Source: CAYZQH01 sp050300015
GTDB lineage: Bacteria; Pseudomonadota; Gammaproteobacteria; Pseudomonadales; Cellvibrionaceae
Length of the DNA: 64,000 bases
NCBI GenBank assembly: GCA_050300015.1
Contig: JBNKWZ010000016.1
Location: 124,001 to 188,000, forward strand
Direction of reading: 5' to 3'
A program made the translations under genes and the position numbers. Under the pieces are notes generated by a model. It ran no database searches, had not been told where the DNA came from, and worked only from the letters and a program-made list of their open reading frames with translations. This document shows positions 53,121-61,839 of the stretch, one piece after another. Each line of letters opens with the position of its first letter. Within the stretch, counting starts at the first letter, position 1.

Positions 53121-55025
53121 TTGAACGATATGGCAAAAAATTTAGTGCTTTGGCTGGTGATTGCAGCGGTACTGTTTACCGTATTCCAGAATTTTAAAGA
53201 GCATGACCCTCAAGATGAGATGACGTACTCGCAATTTGTGTCGGCGTATCAGTCAGATGAGGTGCGGCAGGTGGTGATAGACGACACCCACATTCGCGGT
53301 GTGCGCAACGACAATTCCACTTTTGTGGTGGTGCGTCCCCAGCTTTGGGACTTGAACCTGATGGACGACCTTCTCAAGCACGATGTGCAAGTTAAAGGTG
53401 AATTGCCCCATCGCCCCAGTTTATGGGAGCAACTGCTGGTGGCAAGCTTCCCTATCTTGCTGTTCATTGCGGTGTTTGTGTTTTTTATGCGCCAAATGCA
53501 AGGCGGCTCGAGCGGCCGTGGTGGGCCTATGGCCTTTGGTAAAAGTAAGGCCCGATTACTGGGTGAAGACCAAGTCAAAACCACTTTTGCAGACGTGGCT
53601 GGCGTGGACGAAGCTAAAGAAGAAGTTCAGGAGTTGGTGGAGTACCTACGCGACCCCTCTCGATTTCAACGCCTGGGCGGTAAGATCCCCAGAGGTGTGT
53701 TAATGGCGGGTCCTCCAGGCACGGGTAAAACCCTGCTTGCCAAGGCTATTGCGGGCGAGGCGAAAGTGCCTTTTTTCTCCATTTCGGGGTCTGACTTCGT
53801 GGAGATGTTCGTGGGTGTAGGTGCATCGCGTGTTCGCGACATGTTTGATCAGGCCAAAAAGCAGGCACCGTGCATCATTTTTATCGATGAAATTGACGCT
53901 GTGGGTCGCCATCGGGGTGGTGGCCATGGTGGCGGTAATGATGAGCGTGAGCAAACTCTCAACCAATTGTTGGTGGAGATGGATGGGTTTGAGGGCAATG
54001 AAGGCATTATTGTGATTGCTGCCACCAACCGCCCGGATGTACTTGACCGTGCGCTGTTGCGCCCCGGTCGTTTTGACCGGCAAGTGAACGTTGGTCTCCC
54101 CGATGTGCGTGGACGCGAGCAAATTCTTAAAGTGCATATGCGCAAAGTCCCGCTGGATGAGCGTGTGGACCCTCGCGTAATTGCTAGAGGCTCTCCGGGC
54201 TTCTCCGGTGCGGATCTGGCCAACCTAGTGAATGAGGCTGCTTTGTTGGCGGCACGCGCAAACAAGCGCGTGGTGACGGATGAAGAATTTGAAAAAGCCC
54301 GCGATAAAATTCTTATGGGTACCGAGCGCCGAACCTTGGTGATGACCGAGCAGGAAAAAGAAAGTACGGCATACCACGAGGCAGGCCACGCCATAGTGGG
54401 GTATGTGTCGGAAGAGCATGATCCGATCCATAAGGTGACTATTATTCCCAGGGGGCGTGCCTTAGGGGTTACTCAATTTTTACCTGAGGGCGATCGCATC
54501 AGTGAAAGTCGACGTAAGCTGCTGGGGGATATTGCCACGGCTTACGGCGGACGTATTGCCGAGGAAATGAAATACGGTGCCGAAGGTGTCAGTACCGGCG
54601 CCTATCAAGACATTAAAATGGCGACTGCGGTGGCACGCGCTATGGTGGTCAATTACGGTTTGTCTGAAAAGCTGGGTGCACTCGATTATGATGCCAAAGA
54701 CGATGAGTCCTTCGGCTCCAAGAAAATTTCTAGCCACACGGCGCGTCTGATCGACGAAGAAGTGAAGGTAATCACGGATCTGTGTTACAAAAATGCCGAA
54801 CAAATTTTAACCGATTACGCTGATGTTCTGGAAAGCATGAAAGAGGCCTTGATGGAGTATGAGACCATCGACTCAGAACAAGTGGATGATCTAATGAATC
54901 GCCGCAAAATACGGCCCCCCAAAGATTGGGGTAACTCAGGGTTTAGCGGCGGCGCAAGCTCAGGCACCTCTGACGATGAGAATGCGGGTCGCGGTACCGT
55001 GGGTGGGCCTGCCGAAGAGGTGTAA
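53121..55025 (+). CDS. ftsH: ATP-dependent zinc metalloprotease FtsH
   Basis: FtsH is an inner-membrane AAA+ protease that degrades misfolded membrane proteins and regulators such as LpxC. The 634-residue protein has two membrane helices (about 7-22 and 107-124) around a periplasmic loop, Walker A GPPGTGKT (197-204), Walker B FIDEIDA, SRH region and zinc site H419-E-A-G-H423. The start is TTG with GGAGAG 8 bases upstream (LNDMAKN); an internal ATG at 53130 is also possible. A strong terminator follows. Confidence 0.97.
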   Translation: MNDMAKNLVLWLVIAAVLFTVFQNFKEHDPQDEMTYSQFVSAYQSDEVRQVVIDDTHIRGVRNDNSTFVVVRPQLWDLNLMDDLLKHDVQVKGELPHRPSLWEQLLVASFPILLFIAVFVFFMRQMQGGSSGRGGPMAFGKSKARLLGEDQVKTTFADVAGVDEAKEEVQELVEYLRDPSRFQRLGGKIPRGVLMAGPPGTGKTLLAKAIAGEAKVPFFSISGSDFVEMFVGVGASRVRDMFDQAKKQAPCIIFIDEIDAVGRHRGGGHGGGNDEREQTLNQLLVEMDGFEGNEGIIVIAATNRPDVLDRALLRPGRFDRQVNVGLPDVRGREQILKVHMRKVPLDERVDPRVIARGSPGFSGADLANLVNEAALLAARANKRVVTDEEFEKARDKILMGTERRTLVMTEQEKESTAYHEAGHAIVGYVSEEHDPIHKVTIIPRGRALGVTQFLPEGDRISESRRKLLGDIATAYGGRIAEEMKYGAEGVSTGAYQDIKMATAVARAMVVNYGLSEKLGALDYDAKDDESFGSKKISSHTARLIDEEVKVITDLCYKNAEQILTDYADVLESMKEALMEYETIDSEQVDDLMNRRKIRPPKDWGNSGFSGGASSGTSDDENAGRGTVGGPAEEV

Positions 55026-55045
55026 GTCAACACAGTTTACTTTTG

Positions 55046-55079
55046 AAATGGGCCGGTTTACCCCGGCCCATTTGTTTTT
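55046..55079 (+). terminator. Rho-independent terminator after ftsH
   Basis: Stem AAATGGGCCGG / CCGGCCCATTT (11 bp, exact, 55046-55056 and 55063-55073) with a 6-base loop and a T-rich run to 55079. It lies between ftsH and folP, so folP probably depends on read-through or its own promoter. Confidence 0.85.
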
Positions 55080-55091
55080 GGGGGTGTGTGA

Positions 55092-55922
55092 ATGCAGTTT
55101 GGTTCACGGTTTTTGTCATTGAGTCAGCCTCGTATCATGGGGGTGCTTAACGTCACGCCGGACTCCTTTTCCGATGGTGGCCAGTATTATCGCAACGGCC
55201 ATGTCTCTCTCGAACAGGTGAAAAAAAAGGTGGCCAAAATGGTCGCCGACGGTGTCGACATCATTGATGTTGGAGGTGAGTCCACCCGCCCGGGTGCGGC
55301 CGTTGTGAGCGAGACGCAAGAGTGCGACCGAGTGCTGCCTGTGGTGGAGCTGATCACCAGTTTGTTCGACGTAGTGGTATCAGTGGACACCAGTACACCA
55401 CAAGTGATGAGGGAGTCTGCCAAGCTCGGTGCTGGGCTTATTAATGATGTGCGAGCACTGCAGCGTGAAGGCGCCTTGGCTGCAGCTGCGGAAACGTTAT
55501 TGCCCATTTGTTTGATGCATATGCAAGGTGCGCCGCAAACCATGCAGCAAGCGCCCCACTATGAGGACCCTCTGGCCGAGGTGTTTGCGTTTTTACAGCG
55601 GCGTATCCAAAGTTGTTTGGCTGCGGGGGTTTCCGAGGATCGACTGTTGGTGGACCCCGGTATTGGTTTTGGTAAAACCGATGATCACAATTTAGATTTG
55701 TTAAAGCAATTGGGCGTGTTGCGAACACTGGCGCCCATCGTACTGGGCGTGTCTCGTAAGTCGCTTTTCGGGCGTTTGCTCGGGCGCTCGGTTGAGGCAA
55801 GATTGGCGGGCAGTTTGGCGCTAGCACTGCGCGGTGTTGAGCAGGGTGCAGTCATATTGAGGGTGCACGACGTGGCCGAAACGGCGGATGCCATTCGCAT
55901 GTGGCAATTGACACAGCCCTAA
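55092..55922 (+). CDS. folP: Dihydropteroate synthase FolP
   Basis: FolP condenses dihydropterin pyrophosphate with p-aminobenzoate. The 276-residue protein has GVLNVTPDSFSDGG near the start, DVGGESTRPG, DPGIGFGKT and RVHDV at the C-terminus, all substrate-binding blocks; sulfonamides bind here. Order folP-glmM is usual in gammaproteobacteria. Confidence 0.96.
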   Translation: MQFGSRFLSLSQPRIMGVLNVTPDSFSDGGQYYRNGHVSLEQVKKKVAKMVADGVDIIDVGGESTRPGAAVVSETQECDRVLPVVELITSLFDVVVSVDTSTPQVMRESAKLGAGLINDVRALQREGALAAAAETLLPICLMHMQGAPQTMQQAPHYEDPLAEVFAFLQRRIQSCLAAGVSEDRLLVDPGIGFGKTDDHNLDLLKQLGVLRTLAPIVLGVSRKSLFGRLLGRSVEARLAGSLALALRGVEQGAVILRVHDVAETADAIRMWQLTQP

Positions 55923-55987
55923 GCGGTACTGTCGTCCAATGAGCACTTGGGCCTAAACACGCTTAGGCCTAAACATTAGGAGTAAAA

Positions 55988-57328
55988 ATGAATCGCAAAT
56001 ATTTTGGCACCGACGGAATTCGCGGTGCCGTCGGGCAATACCCCATCACACCGGAGTTTTTTCTGCATTTGGGGTGGGCAGTGGGTCGCGTATTGGCTGA
56101 TAGTCATAAAGGCACCTCCGGGATGGTACTGATTGGTAAAGACACCCGCATCTCGGGTTATATGTTTGAATCGGCACTAGAGGCGGGATTGATCAGCGCA
56201 GGCGTGGACGTGGGGCTGCTTGGGCCCATGCCCACTCCGGCCATTGCTTACCTGACGCGGACCTTTCAAGCGAGGGCGGGTATGGTGATTAGTGCTTCAC
56301 ACAATGCCTTTGGGGATAACGGCATTAAGCTGTTTAGTACGGAGGGCACCAAACTCAGCGATGAGATTGAGCTTGCCATTGAGGCGGAGTTGGATAAGAC
56401 AATGCACACCGCTGAACACCTTGGCAAGGCCAAGCGTATTGGCGATGCTGAAGGTCGTTACATCGAATTTTGTAAAGGCTCCATTCCCTGGGGGTTTTCG
56501 CTTAAGGGGATGCGTATTGTGGTGGACTGTGCCAATGGTGCCACCTACCGCGTGGCGCCCGAAGTTTTTACAGAATTGGGCGCAAAAGTTAAAGCCATAG
56601 GGGTTAGCCCGGATGGTCTCAATATCAATAAAGACTGCGGCTCCACCAAAATGCACGCGTTGCAACAAAGCGTATTGGAAGTGGAAGCGGACCTCGGCAT
56701 TGCGTTTGATGGCGATGGCGACCGCGTGATGTTTGTAGACCACCAAGGTGAGGTGGTGGACGGGGATCAGTTGCTGTTTATTATCGCGGCGCATCAGCAA
56801 AAACATGAAGGCGGTTGTGCAGGTGCGGTGGGTACACTGATGAGCAATTTTGGGTTTGAGTTGGCAATGAAGCGCCTCAATATCCCCTTTGCTCGCGCGC
56901 AGGTGGGCGATCGCTATGTGATTGAGGCTATGAAGCAAAACAATTGGGTGTTGGGTGGCGAGTCCTCTGGGCATATTGTTTGTGGGAATGCCACGACCAC
57001 CGGGGATGGCATCATTTCCGCACTACAGGTGTTGCGCGCCATCGTTTCGGAGGGGAAAACACTGCATCAGTTAAAACAATCCATGCAAAAGCTGCCTCAA
57101 GTTATGATCAATGTGCCCATGCGCGACAAAGTGGATGTGGCGACCCACCCGGATGTGCAAGCGGCAGTGGAGAAAACCGAGGCAGAACTCAATGGTTCTG
57201 GCCGGGTGCTGCTGCGACCTTCCGGCACCGAACCGGTGGTACGAGTGATGGTAGAAGGGCAAAACCACGAGTTGGTGGAAGCTTTGGCGAAGGATTTGGC
57301 GGGTGCTGTGGGCAAGGCGCTGTCTTAA
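55988..57328 (+). CDS. glmM: Phosphoglucosamine mutase GlmM
   Basis: GlmM interconverts glucosamine-6-phosphate and glucosamine-1-phosphate for peptidoglycan and LPS precursors. The 446-residue product has the phosphoserine loop VISASHNAFGD (Ser104 before His105), the metal-binding DGDGDR and the C-terminal RPSGTEPVVRVMVEG. AGGAG precedes the ATG. Confidence 0.97.
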   Translation: MNRKYFGTDGIRGAVGQYPITPEFFLHLGWAVGRVLADSHKGTSGMVLIGKDTRISGYMFESALEAGLISAGVDVGLLGPMPTPAIAYLTRTFQARAGMVISASHNAFGDNGIKLFSTEGTKLSDEIELAIEAELDKTMHTAEHLGKAKRIGDAEGRYIEFCKGSIPWGFSLKGMRIVVDCANGATYRVAPEVFTELGAKVKAIGVSPDGLNINKDCGSTKMHALQQSVLEVEADLGIAFDGDGDRVMFVDHQGEVVDGDQLLFIIAAHQQKHEGGCAGAVGTLMSNFGFELAMKRLNIPFARAQVGDRYVIEAMKQNNWVLGGESSGHIVCGNATTTGDGIISALQVLRAIVSEGKTLHQLKQSMQKLPQVMINVPMRDKVDVATHPDVQAAVEKTEAELNGSGRVLLRPSGTEPVVRVMVEGQNHELVEALAKDLAGAVGKALS

Positions 57329-57451
57329 TCAGTACCCTTGTTATTGGTTATGTTCAGGCATTGTCTTTAATCGCGTTCTCCGATACCATTGGCGCCCGTT
57401 TTGCCAGGGGGGCCGCTGGGCGCAATTTTAACGCCGTGCCTTGGAGCAAGC

Positions 57452-58192
57452 ATGCGACGCAATATTGTCTTAGGTAACTGGAAATTACACGGTACGCAAG
57501 CGAGTGTGACAGCGTTGTTACGTGCTTTGACCAGTAGCTGGGTTGGCGTGCATCAAGCGGAGGTGGTGGTTTGCCCCGCATTTGTTCATATGGGCCTTGC
57601 CACCACGGAGCTCGCCTACTCCAATATTGCGCTGGGTGCACAGGATATCAGCGCCTTTGAAGAGGGCGCTTACACCGGTGAAATTTCAGGTGAGATGCTG
57701 CACGATATTGGCTGTCAGTATACGTTGGTCGGCCACTCTGAAAGGCGGAAATACCACCAGGAAAGTGATGAGCTGGTGGCCAAGAAATTTGAGGCTGCAC
57801 TTAAGTCTCATTTGCTCCCGGTGTTGTGCATCGGTGAGTCGGACCAAGATTATCAAGCGGGCCGTACGTTTGACGTGGTGGGCGCGCAATTAGACGCGGT
57901 GGCGTCGCGCTGTGGTCGTCAATCGCTTGCGCGTGCCATCGTGGGGTATGAGCCAGGTTGGGCGATTGGTACAGGAAACGTGGCAACCCCCGAGCACGCA
58001 CAACAGGTGCATCACTTTATTCGCAGTCAGATCGGCGATGTGGGGATGCATACGCGTATTGTATACGGTGGTAGTGTGACCGCCATCAATGCTGCGGGCT
58101 TGTTTGCACAGCCAGATATTGATGGTGCATTAGTGGGCGGGGCGTCCTTAAAGCCCAATGATTTTTTACAAATTTGTCGAGCGGCTGAATAG
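57452..58192 (+). CDS. tpiA: Triosephosphate isomerase
   Basis: TpiA interconverts dihydroxyacetone phosphate and glyceraldehyde-3-phosphate. The 246-residue protein has N9 and K11 (GNWKLHG), H95 (VGHSERR) and the catalytic E167 (GYEPGWAIGTG; the usual form is YEPVWAIGTG). ATG 57452 is chosen because GGAG lies 6 bases upstream; the longer frame from 57389 adds no family residues. Confidence 0.96.
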   Translation: MRRNIVLGNWKLHGTQASVTALLRALTSSWVGVHQAEVVVCPAFVHMGLATTELAYSNIALGAQDISAFEEGAYTGEISGEMLHDIGCQYTLVGHSERRKYHQESDELVAKKFEAALKSHLLPVLCIGESDQDYQAGRTFDVVGAQLDAVASRCGRQSLARAIVGYEPGWAIGTGNVATPEHAQQVHHFIRSQIGDVGMHTRIVYGGSVTAINAAGLFAQPDIDGALVGGASLKPNDFLQICRAAE

Positions 58193-58210
58193 CGCTAAGA
58201 GTTATGTTCA

Positions 58211-58645
58211 ATGGATAATGTATTACTGGTAGTTCATGTCATTGTAGCTTTGGCCATTGTGGGCCTCATTATGCTCCAGCAAGGTAAGGGTGCGGAAATG
58301 GGGGCGTCCTTTGGCGCAGGTTCTTCGCAAACCGTGTTTGGTGCGGCAGGCAGTGGCAACTTCTTTTCCCGCCTAACAGCCATTTTGGTAGCGGTGTTTT
58401 TTTGTACCAGCCTAGTGTTGGCCATATTAAGTAAAGACACTGGCGACGTGGATGCCATCGAAGTTCCAGGCTTAGAGTCCCTGACAGAAGACGTGGGAAC
58501 GTTAGAGTCTTTAAGCGATGATGTGCCGTCAGTGGAAGGAGGGAGCGAGGTAATGGACGACGTTCCTATGGCCGAGCCTGAAGCAGCGCTCGAGGTCGAG
58601 GTTCCTGAGGCCGCAACAGTAGAACAAGAGGCGGAAACGCCGTAG
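58211..58645 (+). CDS. secG: Preprotein translocase subunit SecG
   Basis: SecG is a SecYEG accessory subunit that assists SecA. The 144-residue product has two membrane helices (about 4-22 and 52-72), QQGKGAEMGASFGAG between them and an acidic C-terminal tail (VEVPEAATVEQEAE) that is longer than in E. coli (110). It follows tpiA by 18 bases and precedes tRNA-Leu, the typical order. Confidence 0.95.
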   Translation: MDNVLLVVHVIVALAIVGLIMLQQGKGAEMGASFGAGSSQTVFGAAGSGNFFSRLTAILVAVFFCTSLVLAILSKDTGDVDAIEVPGLESLTEDVGTLESLSDDVPSVEGGSEVMDDVPMAEPEAALEVEVPEAATVEQEAETP

Positions 58646-58695
58646 CGAACGCCTAAGTCGTTTCAACGGAGTTTTTCCAGAAAAGCAAAGTATTT

Positions 58696-58780
58696 GCCCA
58701 AGTGGTGGAATTGGTAGACACGCTATCTTGAGGGGGTAGTGGCGTAAGCCGTGCCGGTTCAAGTCCGGCCTTGGGCACCA
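58696..58780 (+). tRNA. tRNA-Leu(GAG)
   Basis: The 85-base gene has acceptor GCCCAAG pairing CTTGGGC, the leucine D-arm GGTGGAATTGGTAGACAC, anticodon stem CTATC/GGTAG with loop TTGAGGG (anticodon GAG), a long variable arm, T-arm GGTTCAAGTCC and an encoded CCA. It lies where E. coli has leuU after secG. Confidence 0.96.
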
Positions 58781-58933
58781 TCTTAAAAGTCACGAATATT
58801 GCTCGTGAGCTAACACCATTCCGAATCGAGGTGCATGGGTTGCCAGCCTTGAACGTTCAGGTGACTCGCACATCCCTGTGCTCGGCCCTTTGGGCCCACC
58901 TTCGGTGATCGAAATTTGATCCAGTCAAATTTT

Positions 58934-58946
58934 TCCGGCCTTGGGC
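58934..58946 (+). repeat. 13-base copy of the tRNA-Leu 3' end
   Basis: TCCGGCCTTGGGC is identical to 58764-58776 inside the tRNA-Leu 3' half. It lies 158 bases downstream, followed by a palindrome GGTACTG-TG-CAGTACC at 58961-58976. It may be an att-like duplication or the remnant of a second tRNA. Confidence 0.5.
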
Positions 58947-58984
58947 GCTGTATAACATTCGGTACTGTGCAGTACCATCTCGCG

Positions 58985-59009
58985 AAGCCCCGCCAGTCGG
59001 GGCTTTTTT
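58985..59009 (+). terminator. Rho-independent terminator after tRNA-Leu
   Basis: AAGCCCCG-CCAGT-CGGGGCTT with a run of six T. It closes the secG-tRNA unit before the accessory region. Confidence 0.88.
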
Positions 59010-59209
59010 GTGTCTTGCATTAGAGGTTTCGCCAGTGGGCTAGGCACTGTTACGAAGCGAATCATAGAGTGACCTGCACCTCCGTGGAATATTTATAGGT
59101 GCAATTTAAAACACTTCAAAATAAGGTTTCGCCTTAACGATCCGGCCGATTCATGCGCATTCATGCGCTCATCGGCATTAGTAAATCCCTTTACGTCAAT
59201 GGCGCCCAC

Positions 59210-59776
59210 CACCTGGGTGGATTATCGATGAGTTCGAAAGAACCTTGAGAAAAAGGTTTCGCCTTGGCGGCGAGTTAAGGGGGTTGCTCGCCCAACCCCC
59301 TTAACAATCCGAATGGCGCCCTGCACCTCGGCCTGCGGCTGCCCTCACTCTCACGCAATTTTTTCGGGTCGGCGTGAAGGTACGTCCTATACATGCACGC
59401 CTACCGCGCACGTCCTGTGCGCTATCCCCAAAAAAATCACGCTCCGCTCGGCGAGATGACGGGATTTCGAGATACAAAACCACTTTGACAAAAACCCAAA
59501 TGAATAAATTTATTTCTCGAGCATTAAGTGATGACTTGTTTTATTCCTTAGCTTTTGACCTTCAATCCCCGTCACCGGGCCGAATGGAGGCGGGATTTGG
59601 TGGGGGAGGCGCGCATGGACGCGCGGCTGAGCGGTGGACGTCCTGGACGGACCATCACCGCGACCTGCCAAATCACGCTGGGAATGAGGGTAGTCGCTTA
59701 GCGACCCTGGTGCAGGGTGCGCCTCTTTTGGGTACTTTTCTCACGCACATGAGAAAAGTACCTCGCCCAAAGGCGA
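59210..59776 (+). repeat. Modular repeat, left copy flanking fic
   Basis: Blocks in order: ACCTGGGTGG...AGTTCGAAAG, GGTTTCGCC, a perfect 13-bp hairpin GTTAAGGGGGTTG / CAACCCCCTTAAC (59274-59305), a GC-rich block with CGTGAAGGTACGTCC and CCCCAAAAAAATCACGC (59310-59463), a spacer, then TTTTGACC...GACGTCCTGGACGG...CGCTGGGAATGAGGG (59551-59730) and a second perfect hairpin GTACTTTTCTCA / TGAGAAAAGTAC (59730-59759). The blocks from GGTTTCGCC onward recur inverted at 61840-62328. Short frames here are repeat shadows, not genes. Confidence 0.8.
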
Positions 59777-59907
59777 AACTTTACTTTTAATATTTTGCGT
59801 CCAAGTTTTGTGTCAGAGTAAAAACCTTCTTATCCAGTTTTGGGTTCAAGCGGTATTCAGTTAGAGAGTGCGTTCCTAACTTTATCTTCCGTATTGGCCT
59901 TTGACCT

Positions 59908-61473
59908 TCAATCCTCGTCACCGGGCTGAATCGACGGCTCTACTTTTCCGTCCAGTGCTGCTTGAACAAGTGCGCCCAAGAATTTCGTGAAAGGCTCTAT
60001 GTTTTGGTTTGTACTCGCCTCTTCAAGTGTAGCCATGTAATTATTGCGCTTTTCCAGTGGCACAATCGTCCAAGGGTAGCCGCCACTGGCAAGCATTGCA
60101 TTCATTAAAAAACGCCCTGTGCGGCCATTGCCATCCATATAAGGGTGAATATAAACAAATATAAAATGCCCCAGCACAACACGTACAGCAGCATTTTCTT
60201 CGGCTTGTAGCAACTCAAAAAATGCTGGCATAGCATCGCGCACGGCCTCTCGGCTTGGCGGCGTGTGCTTGGAGCGACGGATAAAAACAGGTGCATTCCG
60301 ATAACCCGCCAAATCAGCAGGCTTGTGAATACCCGCAGTCACTCCGGGTGCAAACATTTCGCGATACCATACGCGATGATTGTTATCGACGACTTCCCCT
60401 GCATTTTGCCCATCGAGTATTTGCTCTAAGCTTTTGCGCACGGCTTGGTAAGCTTGCCAATAGCCTCGGGCGGCCAAGGCATTCAGTCGCTCTTTGTCAT
60501 CGGCATTTTGTTCTGGGTTCCAGTCTCCAGTGCGAACGCGGTTGATCAACTCAGGCGTGACACCATATCCCTCAATAGAAAGCGAGTGGTAGGCGTCTGT
60601 TACGTACACATCTTCAACATGCTGCAGGTATGCGGTTTTATCGACTGTTTGCGAGGGTGATGCAGGAAAGTGCGCTATTACTGTTTTCCTCATATCCTGC
60701 CACATAAGCCGAATACGATTGACGTATGGGGATTGCTCGCGCCGCGAGAAGCTTAGGCTAGATGGTTGCTCAAACGGGTCTGTTTCGCGCAATTCATACC
60801 CAGCCGCGCGCATTGTGCCCATAATATCGTCGGCAATTTGAGTGCGGCCAATATTTCTGAATGCACCCGCTAAACGCCCTGCTATGGAGCTATGACCACC
60901 CTCTAGCAATTGTGCCAAAACTTCAGATGCATCACTGGTCATGGATAATGCCGCGCGCATATCGGTTGGGTTTTGCGTAAAGCTCTGTTTGCTACAGGCA
61001 ATCAACGCAGCTGGAAGGCTATAGAGACGCAGACCGTTTTTGGTCGTGACCTGAGCGAGATCCGGGAGCGCAGCGCGAATATCTAATAGTGATGTGCCGT
61101 GAGGTAATGCTGTTACATTGTTCCGTGCCTTGGTAGCTCGAACCAATAGCTGTTTGGGAACAGTCATATTCTCGGTATGAAGTGCGATAGATTGCTCAGG
61201 CGACAAGCACCATTCTTCGCCTTTTAGATGATTAAGGTAGGCTGCACAAAACTGCCAAAAGGACGCATACCAAGCCGTGCTTTCCCCGCGCGTTTCATCG
61301 GGGCGTGCTGGTACATACCAGCCCTTGATAACATCCTCAAGGAAACCGTTTTGAACGAGGCGTTCACGATGAGTGCGCGAGAGATCGGCAGAGCGTATGG
61401 CAACTGAGCCATTTTTCTGAAGGTCGTGAAGCGCTTCTAAGGCATCGGCCAGTTTTTCGGAAGGGGTCGCCAT
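59908..61473 (-). CDS. Fic-domain protein with AbiEi-like N-terminus (class II Fic)
   Basis: The 521-residue protein has a winged-helix/AbiEi-like N-terminal part (1-190: SADLSRTHRERLVQNGFLED, GWYVPARP, SPEQSIALHTENMTVPKQLL), then a Fic core. The catalytic motif is H443-P-Y-M-D-G-N-G-R-T-G-R454, and the inhibitory helix motif S297-L-S-I-E301-G302 places it in class II, with the inhibitor N-terminal in the same chain. Fic proteins usually transfer AMP to target proteins. The AbiEi-like part resembles antitoxins of AbiE systems and could bind the four repeats just upstream of the ATG, so it may be a self-regulated toxin. The flip side is a host-signalling AMPylase. It is bracketed by inverted repeats. 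Confidence 0.82.
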   Translation of the reverse strand: MATPSEKLADALEALHDLQKNGSVAIRSADLSRTHRERLVQNGFLEDVIKGWYVPARPDETRGESTAWYASFWQFCAAYLNHLKGEEWCLSPEQSIALHTENMTVPKQLLVRATKARNNVTALPHGTSLLDIRAALPDLAQVTTKNGLRLYSLPAALIACSKQSFTQNPTDMRAALSMTSDASEVLAQLLEGGHSSIAGRLAGAFRNIGRTQIADDIMGTMRAAGYELRETDPFEQPSSLSFSRREQSPYVNRIRLMWQDMRKTVIAHFPASPSQTVDKTAYLQHVEDVYVTDAYHSLSIEGYGVTPELINRVRTGDWNPEQNADDKERLNALAARGYWQAYQAVRKSLEQILDGQNAGEVVDNNHRVWYREMFAPGVTAGIHKPADLAGYRNAPVFIRRSKHTPPSREAVRDAMPAFFELLQAEENAAVRVVLGHFIFVYIHPYMDGNGRTGRFLMNAMLASGGYPWTIVPLEKRNNYMATLEEASTNQNIEPFTKFLGALVQAALDGKVEPSIQPGDED

Positions 61474-61482
61474 GGGGTATTT

Positions 61483-61567
61483 CTCGCTTATCGTGCGTAT
61501 CTATTATTCGCTTATTATGTTGTATCATAATTCGCTTATTGTGTCGATCAGTAATTCGCTTATTGTG
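61483..61567. promoter_or_regulatory. Four direct operator-like repeats upstream of fic
   Basis: Four 13-base units start at 61483, 61507, 61531 and 61555, exactly 24 bases apart: CTCGCTTATCGTG, TTCGCTTATTATG, TTCGCTTATTGTG and TTCGCTTATTGTG. They sit 10 to 94 bases upstream of the fic ATG, over its promoter. Their regular spacing (a little over two helical turns) suggests cooperative binding, most simply by the Fic protein's own N-terminal domain. Confidence 0.75.
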
Positions 61568-61642
61568 CATAAATGGCGTGGGCAGTTGATGTTGTCGGGG
61601 TTTAAGGCAATGGGTATTAGCCAATTATTCAGTGGCCTCTAG

Positions 61643-61790
61643 CACCTGGGTGGCTTATCTATGAGTTCGAAAGAGCCCTGAGAGAAAGGTTTCGCCATTG
61701 GGCGAGGTACTTTTACGAAGTAAATCCTTTTACTTCGCCTTTCAGGTCGGCGTGAAGCCGATTAAAATGCTCCATGCATTTTTTCTCATG
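61643..61790 (+). repeat. Partial modular repeat, direct orientation
   Basis: It repeats ACCTGGGTGG..ATGAGTTCGAAAG..GGTTTCGCC of 59210-59260 in the same orientation. At the hairpin position it carries a different perfect stem, CGAAGTAAA / TTTACTTCG (61716-61737), then GGTCGGCGTGAAG as in the left copy. Confidence 0.65.
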
Positions 61791-61839
61791 TGAGTAAGAC
61801 AACACTGTCGGGAACAGTTTTGAGCATCTTAGATGCCCC

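Noticed and set aside
59374..59790. 138-codon plus-strand frame and the counterpart at 61786-62088 on the minus strand
   Set aside because: Both are readings of the inverted modular repeat, so their similarity reflects the repeat and not a protein family.
61364..61624. Minus-strand frame with HNKRI-type peptide repeats upstream of fic
   Set aside because: The periodic peptide results from the 24-base operator repeats, which are 8 codons long; the frame also overlaps the fic start.
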